From: Brevundimonas mediterranea
GTDB taxonomy: Bacteria; Pseudomonadota; Alphaproteobacteria; Caulobacterales; Caulobacteraceae
Direction: 5' to 3'
Assembly: GCF_014196125.1 (NCBI RefSeq)
Contig: NZ_JACIDA010000001.1
Span: 1,728,062-1,792,061, forward strand
DNA: 64,000 nucleotides
Part shown: piece by piece, positions 52,697-61,080 of the stretch
Layout of the letters: every line of letters starts with the position of its first letter
Numbering within the stretch: the stretch's first letter is position 1
The notes under the pieces: model-generated
What the model was told of the DNA's origin: nothing
Seen by the model: the letters and a program-made list of their open reading frames with translations, nothing else
Database searches by the model: none
Program-made: the position numbers and the translations under genes

Positions 52697-53911
52697 TCAG
52701 TTGTCTGAGGGGCCCGTCAGTTCCGGCCGGGTGATGGTGCGCGGCTGGGTCTCGACCTGGGCCAGGGCGGGGATCTCCTTGCCTTCGTGATCCACCTGCA
52801 GATCCTCGAACCGGCGGGCGGAGACCATGACCTGGCTCTCCAGCGAACCGACGAACTGGTTGTACTTGCCGACCGCCTGATCCAGCGCCCGCCCGACCGC
52901 CGAGGCGTGCCCGCCCATGACCGACAGCCGCTTGTAGAGTTCGCGCCCCAGGGCGGCGACCTTGTCGGCGTTGGCCGCCTGTTCCTCGGCCCGCCAGCCA
53001 TAGGCCACGGCCTTGCACAGGGCGAACAGGGTGGAGGGGGTGGCGATGACGACCCGCGATTCCATCGCGTCCGACAGCAGGTCCGGCGCATGGTCCAGGG
53101 CGGTGGCCAGGAAGCTGTCGCCCGGAACGAACAGGACGACGAAATCGGGGCTGGGCTTGAACTGGTCCTGATAGGCCTTGGACGACAGCTGGCGCACATG
53201 GGTCTTCAGGCTGGCGGCGATGCGCAGGCCGACCGAGCGGGCGCGCGCCTCCTCGTCGCCCTCCTCGTCGTCAAAGGCCAGGGGCACCTTGGCGTCGATC
53301 ACGAACAGACCGCCGCCCGGCAGGCGCACCAGGAAGTCTGGGCGGTTCTGCCGCCCCTCGTCATCGGCGCTGGAGGTCTGTTCGGTGAAGTCGAACCGGC
53401 CGGCCATGCCGGCGGCCTCCAGCACATTGCGGCAGGTCTGTTCGCCCCAGCGACCGCGCCGGCCGGTGTTGCCGCGCAGGGCCTCAGTCAGTTTGCGCGC
53501 CTCGTCCCGCGTCGCTGACGACGCGACCATCAGGGCCGCCAGTTGCTCGCGCAGGCCCCCGGTCTCCTCGGCCCGGGTCTTCTCCAGCGCCGCCACATGC
53601 TCCTGAAACTTGGTCAGGGTGTCGGCCACCGGCTTCAGCTGGGCCGCCATACGCTCGCGCGCCAGCTGGTCCTGGGCGCGGAAGGTCTCGGTCGCGCGAC
53701 TGACCATCTGGTCCGCCACCACCTGGGCCGACTGGGCCGCCTGGGCCTTCAGCAGCTCGCCCATGGTGACCCGGCTCTCCTCGACCAGATCAATCCGCGC
53801 CAGGGCCGCCGACAGCGCCCCCTGTGCTCTTTGCCACCCCATGAAGGCCCACAGGAAACCGCCCCCCAAGGCGGCGGCGAGAACGGCGAGGATCAGCGCG
53901 AGCATGTTCAT
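52697..53911 (-). CDS. rmuC: DNA recombination protein RmuC
   Basis: A 404-residue protein. The N-terminal hydrophobic anchor (LALILAVLAAALGGGFLWAF) is followed by a coiled coil (about 30-140) and the RmuC nuclease-like core (GRWGEQTCRNVLEAAGM, RPDFLVRLPGGGLFVIDAKVPL, FVPGDSFLATALDHAPDL). It limits recombination at inverted repeats in E. coli. The start is the first of two Mets (53911). It reads toward the XRE operon, and its stop overlaps operator O2 without a visible terminator. Confidence 0.93.
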   Translation of the reverse strand: MNMLALILAVLAAALGGGFLWAFMGWQRAQGALSAALARIDLVEESRVTMGELLKAQAAQSAQVVADQMVSRATETFRAQDQLARERMAAQLKPVADTLTKFQEHVAALEKTRAEETGGLREQLAALMVASSATRDEARKLTEALRGNTGRRGRWGEQTCRNVLEAAGMAGRFDFTEQTSSADDEGRQNRPDFLVRLPGGGLFVIDAKVPLAFDDEEGDEEARARSVGLRIAASLKTHVRQLSSKAYQDQFKPSPDFVVLFVPGDSFLATALDHAPDLLSDAMESRVVIATPSTLFALCKAVAYGWRAEEQAANADKVAALGRELYKRLSVMGGHASAVGRALDQAVGKYNQFVGSLESQVMVSARRFEDLQVDHEGKEIPALAQVETQPRTITRPELTGPSDN

Positions 53912-53962
53912 GCTCCGTTCCTAGCGGGAGTCGGCGGAACGGAAAAGCCGCCAGCGGCGTCT

Positions 53963-54580
53963 TTACGCCGGCCGGCGCGCCCGCATGGCTTGAACAATGG
54001 TGCCGTCGTCCAGCCAGTCCAGTTCGCCGCCCACCGGCACGCCGCGCGCCAGGGAGGTGACCTCGACGTCTGGCCCGGAAATCCGTTCGGCGACATAATG
54101 GGCCGTGGTCTGGCCGTCAACGGTGGCGGGCAGGGCCAGGACGACCTCGCGCACAGCCCCGCCCCCCTCGTTCTGGTGTCTGACCCGGCCGACCAGTTCG
54201 GCGATGCGCAGATGCTCGGGGCCGACCCCGTCCAGGGCCGACAACAGGCCGCCCAGCACATGATATTTGCCGCGGAAGGCGCCGGACCGCTCCATGGCCC
54301 ACAGGGCGCCGGCCTCCTCGACCACGCAGATCAGGCCGTTGTCGCGCGATCCGTCGGAACAGATGGCGCAGGGGTCGCGCGTGTCGGGCGCGCCGCAGAC
54401 CGAACAGGACACCACCTTCTCGGCCGTCTCGGCCAGGGACGCCGCCAGCGGCACAAGCAATTGCTCGCGCCGCTTCAGCAGGGCCAGGGCCGCGCGCCGG
54501 GCCGAGCGCGGACCCAGGCCCGGAAGCTTGGCGAGAAGGGAGATGAGCCGTTCGATCTCCGGCCCGGCGGAGGCGGCCAT
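53963..54580 (-). CDS. recR: Recombination mediator RecR
   Basis: A 205-residue protein of the RecFOR pathway. A helix-hairpin-helix ([20 protein letters not shown]) is followed by a zinc finger with four Cys ([16 protein letters not shown]), then a Toprim domain ([18 protein letters not shown]) and the C-terminal helix. The start ATG 54580 shares one base with the stop of the ybaB gene (TGATG), as in many genomes. dnaX, usually nearby, is here about 4.6 kb away. Confidence 0.95.
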   Translation of the reverse strand: MAASAGPEIERLISLLAKLPGLGPRSARRAALALLKRREQLLVPLAASLAETAEKVVSCSVCGAPDTRDPCAICSDGSRDNGLICVVEEAGALWAMERSGAFRGKYHVLGGLLSALDGVGPEHLRIAELVGRVRHQNEGGGAVREVVLALPATVDGQTTAHYVAERISGPDVEVTSLARGVPVGGELDWLDDGTIVQAMRARRPA

Positions 54581-54909
54581 CAGAACAGTTTCGGCATTCC
54601 GGGAATATTCATCCCGGCCATCGGACCTGCGGCTTCCCGCATCAGGGCGTTGTTGACCTCGTCCAGCTTGCGCTTGGCGTCGGCGTGGGCGGCCACGATC
54701 AGGTCCGCCAGAATCTCGCCCTCGCCCGGCGACAACAGGCTGTCGTCGATCTTGATCGCGGTGATCTCGCCCGCGCCTTTCAGCGCCACGCTCACCAGCC
54801 CGCCGCCCGAGGAACCCTCGGCGGAAGTTTCGGCCATCTTCGCCTGGGCGTCCTGCAGCTTTTGCTGCATCGCCTGGGCCTGCTGCATCAGTTGGGTCAG
54901 ATCTTTCAT
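54580..54909 (-). CDS. YbaB/EbfC nucleoid-associated protein
   Basis: A 109-residue DNA-binding protein. It begins [20 protein letters not shown], then [20 protein letters not shown], and ends with the Met/Gly/Pro tail [13 protein letters not shown]. It forms dimers that bind and bridge DNA. ATG 54909 is the conserved start; longer in-frame codons upstream are not. It is coupled to recR. Confidence 0.94.
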   Translation of the reverse strand: MKDLTQLMQQAQAMQQKLQDAQAKMAETSAEGSSGGGLVSVALKGAGEITAIKIDDSLLSPGEGEILADLIVAAHADAKRKLDEVNNALMREAAGPMAGMNIPGMPKLF

Positions 54910-55016
54910 TCCCCCTAGATAAGACGAAGACCGGCGGTGCGACAGGGGTGTTTCGCACATCCCGTTTGTCACGGCGCACGGATAGGCGCGCGATCGGAAA
55001 CGATGGATTGCGACAT

Positions 55017-55064
55017 CTGCACTTGCAACAGTTGCTGAAGTGATTAAATCAGCACCTGCACTTG
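55017..55064. promoter_or_regulatory. Operator-like repeats upstream of RutE-like gene
   Basis: CTGCACTTG occurs at 55017-55025 and 55056-55064, 39 bp apart. Between them is the palindrome GCAACAGTTGC (55025-55035). The block is about 25-75 bp before the gene at 55090 and looks like regulator binding sites, possibly for a MarR/HxlR-type protein that is not encoded nearby. Confidence 0.5.
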
Positions 55065-55089
55065 TTGCTTTTGTAGTCAGGACGCCCCC

Positions 55090-55704
55090 ATGGCCTATGA
55101 TTCTGTCACCCAACGCGACGCCCCGCTGTCGGACGCCGCCCTGTCGCAACTCTTCACCGAGGCGCGCACCCGCAACGCCTGGAGCGACCGCCCCGTCGCG
55201 CCGGACCTGTTGCGCCAACTGTATGACCTGACCAAGTTCGGCCCCACCGCCGTCAACGCCAGCCCGGCCCGTTTTGTCTTCGTCACCTCGCCCGAGGCCA
55301 AGGCGCGCCTGATCCCGCTGATGAGCGAGGGCAATCGCGCCAAGACCCAGCAGGCGCCGGTGAACCTGATCATCGGCCAGGACATCGACTTCCACGAGCA
55401 TCTGGACGCCCTGTTCCCGCATGCGCCGGGGGCCAAGGCCTGGTTCGGCGACGAGACCGGCCGCCGCGAGACCGCCTTCCGCAACGCCTCGCTTCAGGGC
55501 GGATACCTGACCATCGCCGCCCGGGCCCTGGGCCTGGACGTCGGCCCCATGTCCGGCTTCGACGCAGCGGCGGTGAAGGCGGAGTTCTTCCCCGACAGCA
55601 ATGTCGAGCCGAACTATATCCTCAACCTGGGTTACGGCACCGACGAGAACCTGTTCCCGCGCTCGCCGCGCCTGTCGTTCGAAGAGGCCGCGAAGATCCT
55701 CTGA
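55090..55704 (+). CDS. Nitroreductase family protein, RutE/HadB-like
   Basis: A 204-residue FMN enzyme of the RutE/HadB branch. Motifs are [20 protein letters not shown] near the N-terminus, [38 protein letters not shown] and [20 protein letters not shown]. In uracil degradation RutE reduces malonic semialdehyde, but no other rut gene is present, so the substrate is uncertain. ATG 55090 is the conserved start. Repeats upstream suggest dedicated control. Confidence 0.9.
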   Translation: MAYDSVTQRDAPLSDAALSQLFTEARTRNAWSDRPVAPDLLRQLYDLTKFGPTAVNASPARFVFVTSPEAKARLIPLMSEGNRAKTQQAPVNLIIGQDIDFHEHLDALFPHAPGAKAWFGDETGRRETAFRNASLQGGYLTIAARALGLDVGPMSGFDAAAVKAEFFPDSNVEPNYILNLGYGTDENLFPRSPRLSFEEAAKIL

Positions 55705-55722
55705 TCCAGCTTAACCACCCAA

Positions 55723-55762
55723 GAAAAACGGGGCGGCCTGCGCAGGCCGCCCCGATTCAATT
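55723..55762. terminator. Bidirectional terminator
   Basis: A 26-base perfect palindrome centred near 55741 (arms CGGGGCGGCCTGC) has AAAAA on its left, giving T5 for leftward RNA. It lies between converging genes at 55704 and 55779. Confidence 0.88.
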
Positions 55763-55778
55763 CGACGTCTTGGATCGA

Positions 55779-56498
55779 TCAGCTGTTCGGCGGCGCCGCG
55801 CTGGTCGCAGCGGGTGGGGCGGCCGGGGTCTGCTGAGTCGTGGGGGCCGCGCCGACCGCCGGGGTTTCGCCGGTCGCCTCGGTCGCGGGCGCGCCCTCGA
55901 CAGGCGCCGCTTCTCCTTCGGCCGGGGCCGCCGCGCCGGGCTGACGGGCCGGATCGGGCGCCGGAATGGCGAAGCCGCCCGAGCCCTGCGTCCGCAGCCA
56001 GGCGATCAGATTGATCCGCGTCTGCGTATCGCGAATGCCGGCAAAGGACATCTTCGTGCCCGGCACATAGCGGGCGGGGGCGGTGATGAAGCTGTTCAGC
56101 TGGTCATAGCCCCAGGTCGGCGCCTCGGCCTTGTGCTTGTTCATGGCGTCCGAGTAGGCGAAGCCCGCCCGGTGCATGACCGGGCCGCCCACGACGCCGA
56201 ACAGATTCGGGCCGATGCCGTCGGCCCCGCCCTGCGCCGCATTGTGGCAGGCCTGGCAGCGCGCGAACGCGGCCTCGCCGGCGGCCAGATCGGCGGCCGG
56301 GAGGACCGTGCCCCAATCCGGCGGCAGCTCGGCCTGTTCAGCGCCGGCGGCCTCATCGGGCGCATCGACGAAATACCCCATCTTTTCCGGCGGCGCGGAA
56401 TGATAGATCAGGCCCGACGCCTGTTGCACGACCAGGATGACGAACGCCGTCCCCAGGGCCGCACCGAATATCTTGTTCCATTTCAGATCGCCGCTCAT
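55779..56498 (-). CDS. Membrane-bound cytochrome c (CycM-like)
   Basis: A 239-residue class I cytochrome. The anchor helix (FGAALGTAFVILVVQQASGL) is followed by haem motif CQACH (Cys81, Cys84, His85), the GPNLFGVVGG loop and an axial Met in GTKMSFAG. It ends in a Pro/Ala/Glu tail (about residues 180-239), which is probably disordered. It could deliver electrons from the bc1 complex to an oxidase. ATG 56498 is the only fitting start. It is divergent from kdsB. Confidence 0.93.
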   Translation of the reverse strand: MSGDLKWNKIFGAALGTAFVILVVQQASGLIYHSAPPEKMGYFVDAPDEAAGAEQAELPPDWGTVLPAADLAAGEAAFARCQACHNAAQGGADGIGPNLFGVVGGPVMHRAGFAYSDAMNKHKAEAPTWGYDQLNSFITAPARYVPGTKMSFAGIRDTQTRINLIAWLRTQGSGGFAIPAPDPARQPGAAAPAEGEAAPVEGAPATEATGETPAVGAAPTTQQTPAAPPAATSAAPPNS

Positions 56499-56657
56499 GC
56501 GCGTCGTCTCATCCCGTCCCTAAGGTTTCCCACCTCCGCCGTCTTACGCAGCGAAGCCTTCCTTGCCTGATCAGGTCTTACACGGTAGCGCGGGGTTCGC
56601 AACCGGCGCGAACGCTCCAACAGCGACGGCTGATCCAGGCAGGCTCCGAGTAGACTC

Positions 56658-57380
56658 ATGAATCCGTTGATATTGATACCCGCTCGCATGGCGGCGACCC
56701 GTCTGCCGAACAAGCCCTTGGCCGATATCGGCGGCAAACCCATGATCGTGCGGGCCTATCAGCAGGCCGAGGCCTCGGGCCTGCCGGTCGCGGTCGCCGC
56801 AGGCGATCCCGAGATCGTCGCCGTCATCGAGGCCATCGGCGGTCGGGCCATTCTGACGGATCCCGGCCTGCCCTCAGGCTCGGACCGCATCCGCGCCGCC
56901 GTGGACGCCATCGATCCGGAAGGCGATTTCGACGCTGTGATCAATGTCCAGGGCGACATGCCCTTCGCCGATCCGGGCTTGGCTGTGGCCTGCGCCGCCA
57001 TCCTGCACGGCGAGCCGAGCTGCGACATCGCCACCCTGGTCGCTGCTGAAGCCGATCTGTCGGACCGGACCAATCCCGACGTGGTCAAGGCCGTCCTCGC
57101 CCTGGGTGAGAACGAGCGCCAGGCCCGCGCCCTCTATTTCACCCGCTCGACCCTGTACGGCGACGCCCCTATCTGGCGTCACATCGGCGTCTACGGCTAT
57201 CGCCGCGCAGCCCTGAACCGCTTCTGCGCCGCGCCTCAATCGCCGCTGGAGACGCGCGAGAAGCTGGAACAGCTGCGGGCGCTGGAGATGGGCATGCAGA
57301 TCTGGGCCGCCGTCATCGACGAAGCCCCCCTGTCCGTCGATAATCCCGCCGACCTGGAGGCGGCGCGGGCGCGGGCGTAA
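56658..57380 (+). CDS. kdsB: CMP-KDO synthetase
   Basis: Activates KDO with CTP for lipid A-core synthesis. The 240-residue enzyme begins MNPLILIPARMAATRLPNKP, which is the nucleotide-binding signature, followed by SGSDRIRAAV, NVQGDMPFADP and HIGVYGYRR. ATG 56658 is where the family begins. It is monocistronic and followed by a long intergenic repeat. Confidence 0.95.
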   Translation: MNPLILIPARMAATRLPNKPLADIGGKPMIVRAYQQAEASGLPVAVAAGDPEIVAVIEAIGGRAILTDPGLPSGSDRIRAAVDAIDPEGDFDAVINVQGDMPFADPGLAVACAAILHGEPSCDIATLVAAEADLSDRTNPDVVKAVLALGENERQARALYFTRSTLYGDAPIWRHIGVYGYRRAALNRFCAAPQSPLETREKLEQLRALEMGMQIWAAVIDEAPLSVDNPADLEAARARA

Positions 57381-57520
57381 CGAATCTCCTTCTCCTTCAT
57401 AGAGAGGGACGGCGAGGCGTAAGCGCAGCCCGGGTGTGGCCGTCAGGACCTCGCTCGCGCCCTTTTCGGCCCCCACCCTGATCGCTGCGCGATCACCCCT
57501 CCCCATGAAGGGGAGGGAGA
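57381..57520. repeat. Intergenic repeat between kdsB and nudC
   Basis: A 140-bp block typical of dispersed alphaproteobacterial intergenic elements. It has CGAGGCGTAAGCGCAGCCCGG, then GCGATCACCCCTCCCC and its partner GGGGAGGGAG around CATGAA near the end (57495-57521), which can end both transcripts. No gene is seen. Confidence 0.55.
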
Positions 57521-58441
57521 TTATCCTTCCTCCACCCAGGCCTTGATCAGGCTGTGGGCGATGGCGAAAGGCGGCGGGGCCTGGATGGTTGGATGTTCGC
57601 CGGCGATCACGGCCTTGGCCTCGGCCCGCGTCAGCCAGGCCACCGATTCCAGCTCGGTCTGATCCGGCCGGGCCTGGTCGTCCGACACCTCGGCGATCAG
57701 GCCGATCATCAGTTGCGACGGGAACGGCCAGGGCTGGCTGGAGTGGTAGGCTGTGTCGATCACGGTCAGGCCGGCCTCCTCCTTCACCTCGCGGGCGCAG
57801 GCCTCCTCGATGGATTCGCCGGGCTCCAAAAAGCCGGCCAGGGCCGACATCCGACCGACGGGCCAGGCCGCCTGGCGGCCCAGCAGACAGATCGGCTCAG
57901 GCCCGCCCTTGTAGACCGGCAGCATGATGGTGACCGGGTCCACGCGCGGGAAATGTTCGGTCCCGCAGGCCGGGCAACGCCGCTTCCACCCGCCCGATGT
58001 CGTCTCGCTCAGGGTCCCGCAATTGGCGCAGAAGCCATGTTTGCGCCGCCAGTCGAACAGGCTCTTGGCCCCGCCCGCCATGGCCGCGTCCTGGGCCGGC
58101 AGCATGGCCGCCGCGCTGCGCATCTCGTGAAAGGCGCCCAATCCCCTCACCGGCCCTTCGGCCGGATCGATCGAGCCTTCGAACTCGATGGCGAAGACCG
58201 GCGCCCCGGTCCAAAGACCCAGGAAGACATCCCGGTCCGGCACGATGTCGCGCGCATGTTTCAACGACAGCCAGGTCAGGCGTGGACCCTCCGCCGTCTC
58301 CTCGACCAGGGGTCGGCCTTCCCAGAGGACCATGGCCTTGGCCTCGGGGTTGGCCTCCTGCTCGGCCAGCCATTCGGAATCGTTGCGCAGGTCGCCGGCG
58401 CGGTCGAGCGGGTTGCCGGAGAAGATGTTCTGATGAGCCAT
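57521..58441 (-). CDS. nudC: NAD+ diphosphatase NudC
   Basis: A 306-residue Nudix hydrolase that cuts NADH, and in some bacteria removes NAD caps from RNA. The zinc site is four Cys in CANCGTLSETTSGGWKRRC and CPACG, and the Nudix box is GFLEPGESIEEACAREVKEE. After it the family element SQPWPFPSQLMIG is clear. ATG 58441 is used; upstream in-frame codons overlap the SRP RNA gene and are non-coding. Confidence 0.94.
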   Translation of the reverse strand: MAHQNIFSGNPLDRAGDLRNDSEWLAEQEANPEAKAMVLWEGRPLVEETAEGPRLTWLSLKHARDIVPDRDVFLGLWTGAPVFAIEFEGSIDPAEGPVRGLGAFHEMRSAAAMLPAQDAAMAGGAKSLFDWRRKHGFCANCGTLSETTSGGWKRRCPACGTEHFPRVDPVTIMLPVYKGGPEPICLLGRQAAWPVGRMSALAGFLEPGESIEEACAREVKEEAGLTVIDTAYHSSQPWPFPSQLMIGLIAEVSDDQARPDQTELESVAWLTRAEAKAVIAGEHPTIQAPPPFAIAHSLIKAWVEEG

Positions 58442-58456
58442 GCGGCCTTGTAACCC

Positions 58457-58485
58457 TTGATTCCGTTCGCCGCACCCGTCATATC
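58457..58485 (+). promoter_or_regulatory. Predicted promoter of the SRP RNA gene
   Basis: TTGATT (58457-58462) and CATATC (58480-58485) are 17 bp apart, placing the start near 58492, just at the 5' end of the RNA stem. It overlaps the divergent nudC leader. Confidence 0.6.
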
Positions 58486-58493
58486 CCCTCTCG

Positions 58494-58580
58494 GAGATCG
58501 CGCGGGCGAAGGCTTCGCCAACCTGGTCAGGGCCGGAAGGCAGCAGCCACAACGAATTCACCTTCGGGTCGCGCGGTCTC
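58494..58580 (+). ncRNA. ffs: Signal recognition particle RNA (4.5S-type)
   Basis: The conserved SRP loop is present: CCTGGTCAGG, then CCGGAAGGCAGCAGCCA, which binds Ffh. Closing stems pair GAGATCGCGCG with CGCGCGGTCTC (11 pairs with one G-U), and GGCGAAGG with CCTTCGGG in part. Ends are set by that stem; the true transcript may extend a few bases. In many genomes ffs lies just before dnaX, as here with one gene between. Confidence 0.93.
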
Positions 58581-58713
58581 TACTTCACACATTTTGGTGC
58601 GCTACGCTCGCGGCTTGAGCGCGTTTGCGCGCCTTGTCTCCGTGGCTAGCCGTTACCGGCTCCATTGAGACAATGCAGTTGTTAGAACGCACAACTCCTG
58701 CGAACATCGTCTT

Positions 58714-59105
58714 ATGAAACTGGTATGGCTTCTGGGACTGTTAGGTTTGTGCGCCTGCGGATCGGCGCCTGCAGAACAGCGCCAGCAGAACAGCGCCAGC
58801 AGATGACCGAGTTCAGTCTGTACCGAACGATGGGATGCTACGACACCGCCCTTCAGACAAACGGCGCCCAGATCGATATCAATCCCGACGGCACAATCGA
58901 GATTTCGACATGGACCGGACAACAGGCGTCACACACGCCTTCGAATGAGGTCGGCCGCCGTCTCTACGAATTCGGCCTCGATCTTAAAAATCCGATCTAC
59001 GTCGAGCCGAAAGCATCCAATCGTTACATGACCGTCGTTGAAATTGTTAAGGACTTGAAAGCGCGGGGATACCGGCACGTCCGACTGGTGGACCTGCCTG
59101 CGTGA
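58714..59105 (+). pseudogene. Small lipoprotein gene broken by a 14-bp tandem duplication
   Basis: The first frame (58714-58806) encodes a lipoprotein signal MKLVWLLGLLGLCACGSAP and then meets a stop. The second frame, opening ATG at 58803, gives 100 residues (MTEFSLYRTMGCYDTALQTN..., ending DLPA). CAGAACAGCGCCAG is present twice in tandem (58772-58785 and 58786-58799). Removing one copy gives one 121-residue lipoprotein reading ...AEQRQQMTEFSLY. As read, stop and start overlap (ATGA), so the second part might still be made, but without export. No family is recognised. Confidence 0.8.
58772..58799 (+). repeat. 14-bp tandem duplication
   Basis: Two adjacent exact copies of CAGAACAGCGCCAG. The length is not a multiple of three, which shifts the reading frame of the lipoprotein gene. 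Confidence 0.95.
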
Positions 59106-59201
59106 TCACGCGCCCACGCCGAGTTTACGATCCGAGATAATCCGGTCTTTTCGGTGAACGGCCGCTTCGCTGCAGACCTCACCCGCTGTAAGACTTCTCC
59201 C

Positions 59202-61052
59202 ATGACGGACAGCGACACGAATCTCGACGGCCCGCCCTGGGAAGAGGACGAGGTCGTCGCGCGCGACGAGAACACCGACGACATGTTCGGCGCGCCGGCC
59301 GCCGCGCCCGAACCCGCCGCCCCGGCTGTCCCCGTGACCGCGTCCGCCGTCGCCCACGCTGGGGTCGAGGCCCATGCCGACGACGGGTCCGCCTATCAGG
59401 TGCTGGCGCGCAAATACCGGCCGCGCACCTTCGAGGACCTGATCGGGCAGGAGGCGATGGTCCGCACCCTGACCAACGCCTTCTCGACCGGCCGGATCGC
59501 CCACGCCTTCATGCTGACCGGGGTGCGGGGAGTCGGCAAGACCACCACCGCCCGCCTGCTGGCCCGCGCCCTGAACAACGAGACGGAGACCATCGACCGT
59601 CCGTCCCTGACCCTGACCGCCCACGGCCGGCACGACGCCGCCATCATGGCCGGCCAGCATATGGACGTGATGGAGATGGACGCCGCGTCGCACACCGGCG
59701 TCAACGACATCCGCGACATCCTGGAGAGCGTCCGGTATGCGCCGGTCGAGGCCCGCTACAAGGTCTATGTGCTGGACGAGGTCCACATGCTGTCGACGCA
59801 GGCCTTCAACGCCCTGCTGAAGACGCTGGAGGAGCCGCCGCCCCACGCCAAATTCATCTTCGCCACCACCGAAATCCGCAAGGTGCCGGTGACGATCCTC
59901 AGCCGTTGCCAGCGCTTCGACCTGCGCCGGGTCGAACCCGAGATCCTGGTCGATCACCTGGGCCGGATCGCCGAGCGCGAAGGCATGAAGATCGAGCAGG
60001 ACGCCTTGGCCCTGATCTCGCGCGCCGCCGAGGGGTCGGTCCGCGACGGCCTGTCCCTGCTGGACCAGGCCCTGGTCCAGGCCGAGCGCGGTCAGATGGT
60101 CAAGACGGAGACCGTGCGCGACATGCTGGGGCTCGCAGACCGCAGCCAGACCATCGCCCTGTTCGAGAGCGTTATGGCCGGCCGCACGCCCGAGGCGCTG
60201 GAGAATTTCCGCACCCTGTACGGCTTCGGCGCCGATCCGGTGCAGGTGACCAACGACCTGCTGGAACACTGCCACGCCGCCTCGGTCGCCAAGATGCTGG
60301 GCCCCAATGCGACCCGCCTGCCCAATGACCAGGCGCAGAAACTGGCCGCCCTGGGCGCGGCCATTCCCGCGGCCACCCTGTCGCGCACCTGGCAGATGCT
60401 GCTGAAGGCCCTGGACGAGGTGCGGCGCGCGCCCAATCCCGCCGACGCCGTGGAAATGGCCATCGTCCGCCTGGCCTATGCCGCCGACCTTCCGGGGCCG
60501 GAAGAAGCGTTGAAACGGCTCCAGTCCGGCGAACCTTTCGGTGGTGGCGGCTCGGCCTCGCGTGGCGGCGGCTCTGGCGGCGGTGGAGGAACATCGGCCC
60601 AGCTGGCCGCTCGCCCGGTCATGGCCCCGGCCCTGCCCGATCCGCAGAGCTTCGAACAGGTCGTCGCCCTGATCGGCGACAAACGCGAAGTCGGGCTGCA
60701 GATGGACGTCGAACGGTTCGTCAAACCCGTCTCGTTCAAGCCCGGCGCCATCGTCTATGAAAGCGTCGAGGGCGCGCCGGTCGAACTGGCGCGGCGTCTG
60801 GCCGGCCGACTGCGGGAATGGACCGGCCGCACCTGGCTGATCGCCGCCAACGGCCAGGGCGGGGGCGAGACCCTGATCGAACGTCAGAAGAAGGACCGGG
60901 CCGCCGAGCGCGAGAAGGTCGAGGCCGACCCCTTCATCAAGGCGGTTCTATTGGCCTTCCCCGGCGCCAAGCTGGGTGAGATCAAGACCATCGCCCCCAC
61001 CGTCGTCACGCCCGAAATCCCCGACGCGTCCGAGGACGACGACGAGGACTGA
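59202..61052 (+). CDS. dnaX: DNA polymerase III subunits gamma and tau
   Basis: The clamp-loader ATPase, 616 residues. An acidic/Ala-rich N-terminal extension precedes the AAA+ core (YQVLARKYRPRTFEDLIGQE). Walker A is GVRGVGKT at 107-114, Walker B is VLDEVHM, and SRC is LSRCQRFD. The zinc-module cysteines of E. coli DnaX are absent (the segment LNNETETIDRPSLTLTAHGR has none). A glycine-rich linker (about 446-466) follows domain III, at the place where Caulobacter DnaX is trimmed by ClpXP. The tau-like C-terminal part follows. ATG 59202 is chosen; an earlier GTG at 59154 is possible. Confidence 0.95.
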   Translation: MTDSDTNLDGPPWEEDEVVARDENTDDMFGAPAAAPEPAAPAVPVTASAVAHAGVEAHADDGSAYQVLARKYRPRTFEDLIGQEAMVRTLTNAFSTGRIAHAFMLTGVRGVGKTTTARLLARALNNETETIDRPSLTLTAHGRHDAAIMAGQHMDVMEMDAASHTGVNDIRDILESVRYAPVEARYKVYVLDEVHMLSTQAFNALLKTLEEPPPHAKFIFATTEIRKVPVTILSRCQRFDLRRVEPEILVDHLGRIAEREGMKIEQDALALISRAAEGSVRDGLSLLDQALVQAERGQMVKTETVRDMLGLADRSQTIALFESVMAGRTPEALENFRTLYGFGADPVQVTNDLLEHCHAASVAKMLGPNATRLPNDQAQKLAALGAAIPAATLSRTWQMLLKALDEVRRAPNPADAVEMAIVRLAYAADLPGPEEALKRLQSGEPFGGGGSASRGGGSGGGGGTSAQLAARPVMAPALPDPQSFEQVVALIGDKREVGLQMDVERFVKPVSFKPGAIVYESVEGAPVELARRLAGRLREWTGRTWLIAANGQGGGETLIERQKKDRAAEREKVEADPFIKAVLLAFPGAKLGEIKTIAPTVVTPEIPDASEDDDED

Positions 61053-61080
61053 CGGCCGCCCTCTGACTCAGCGTCGCCGC

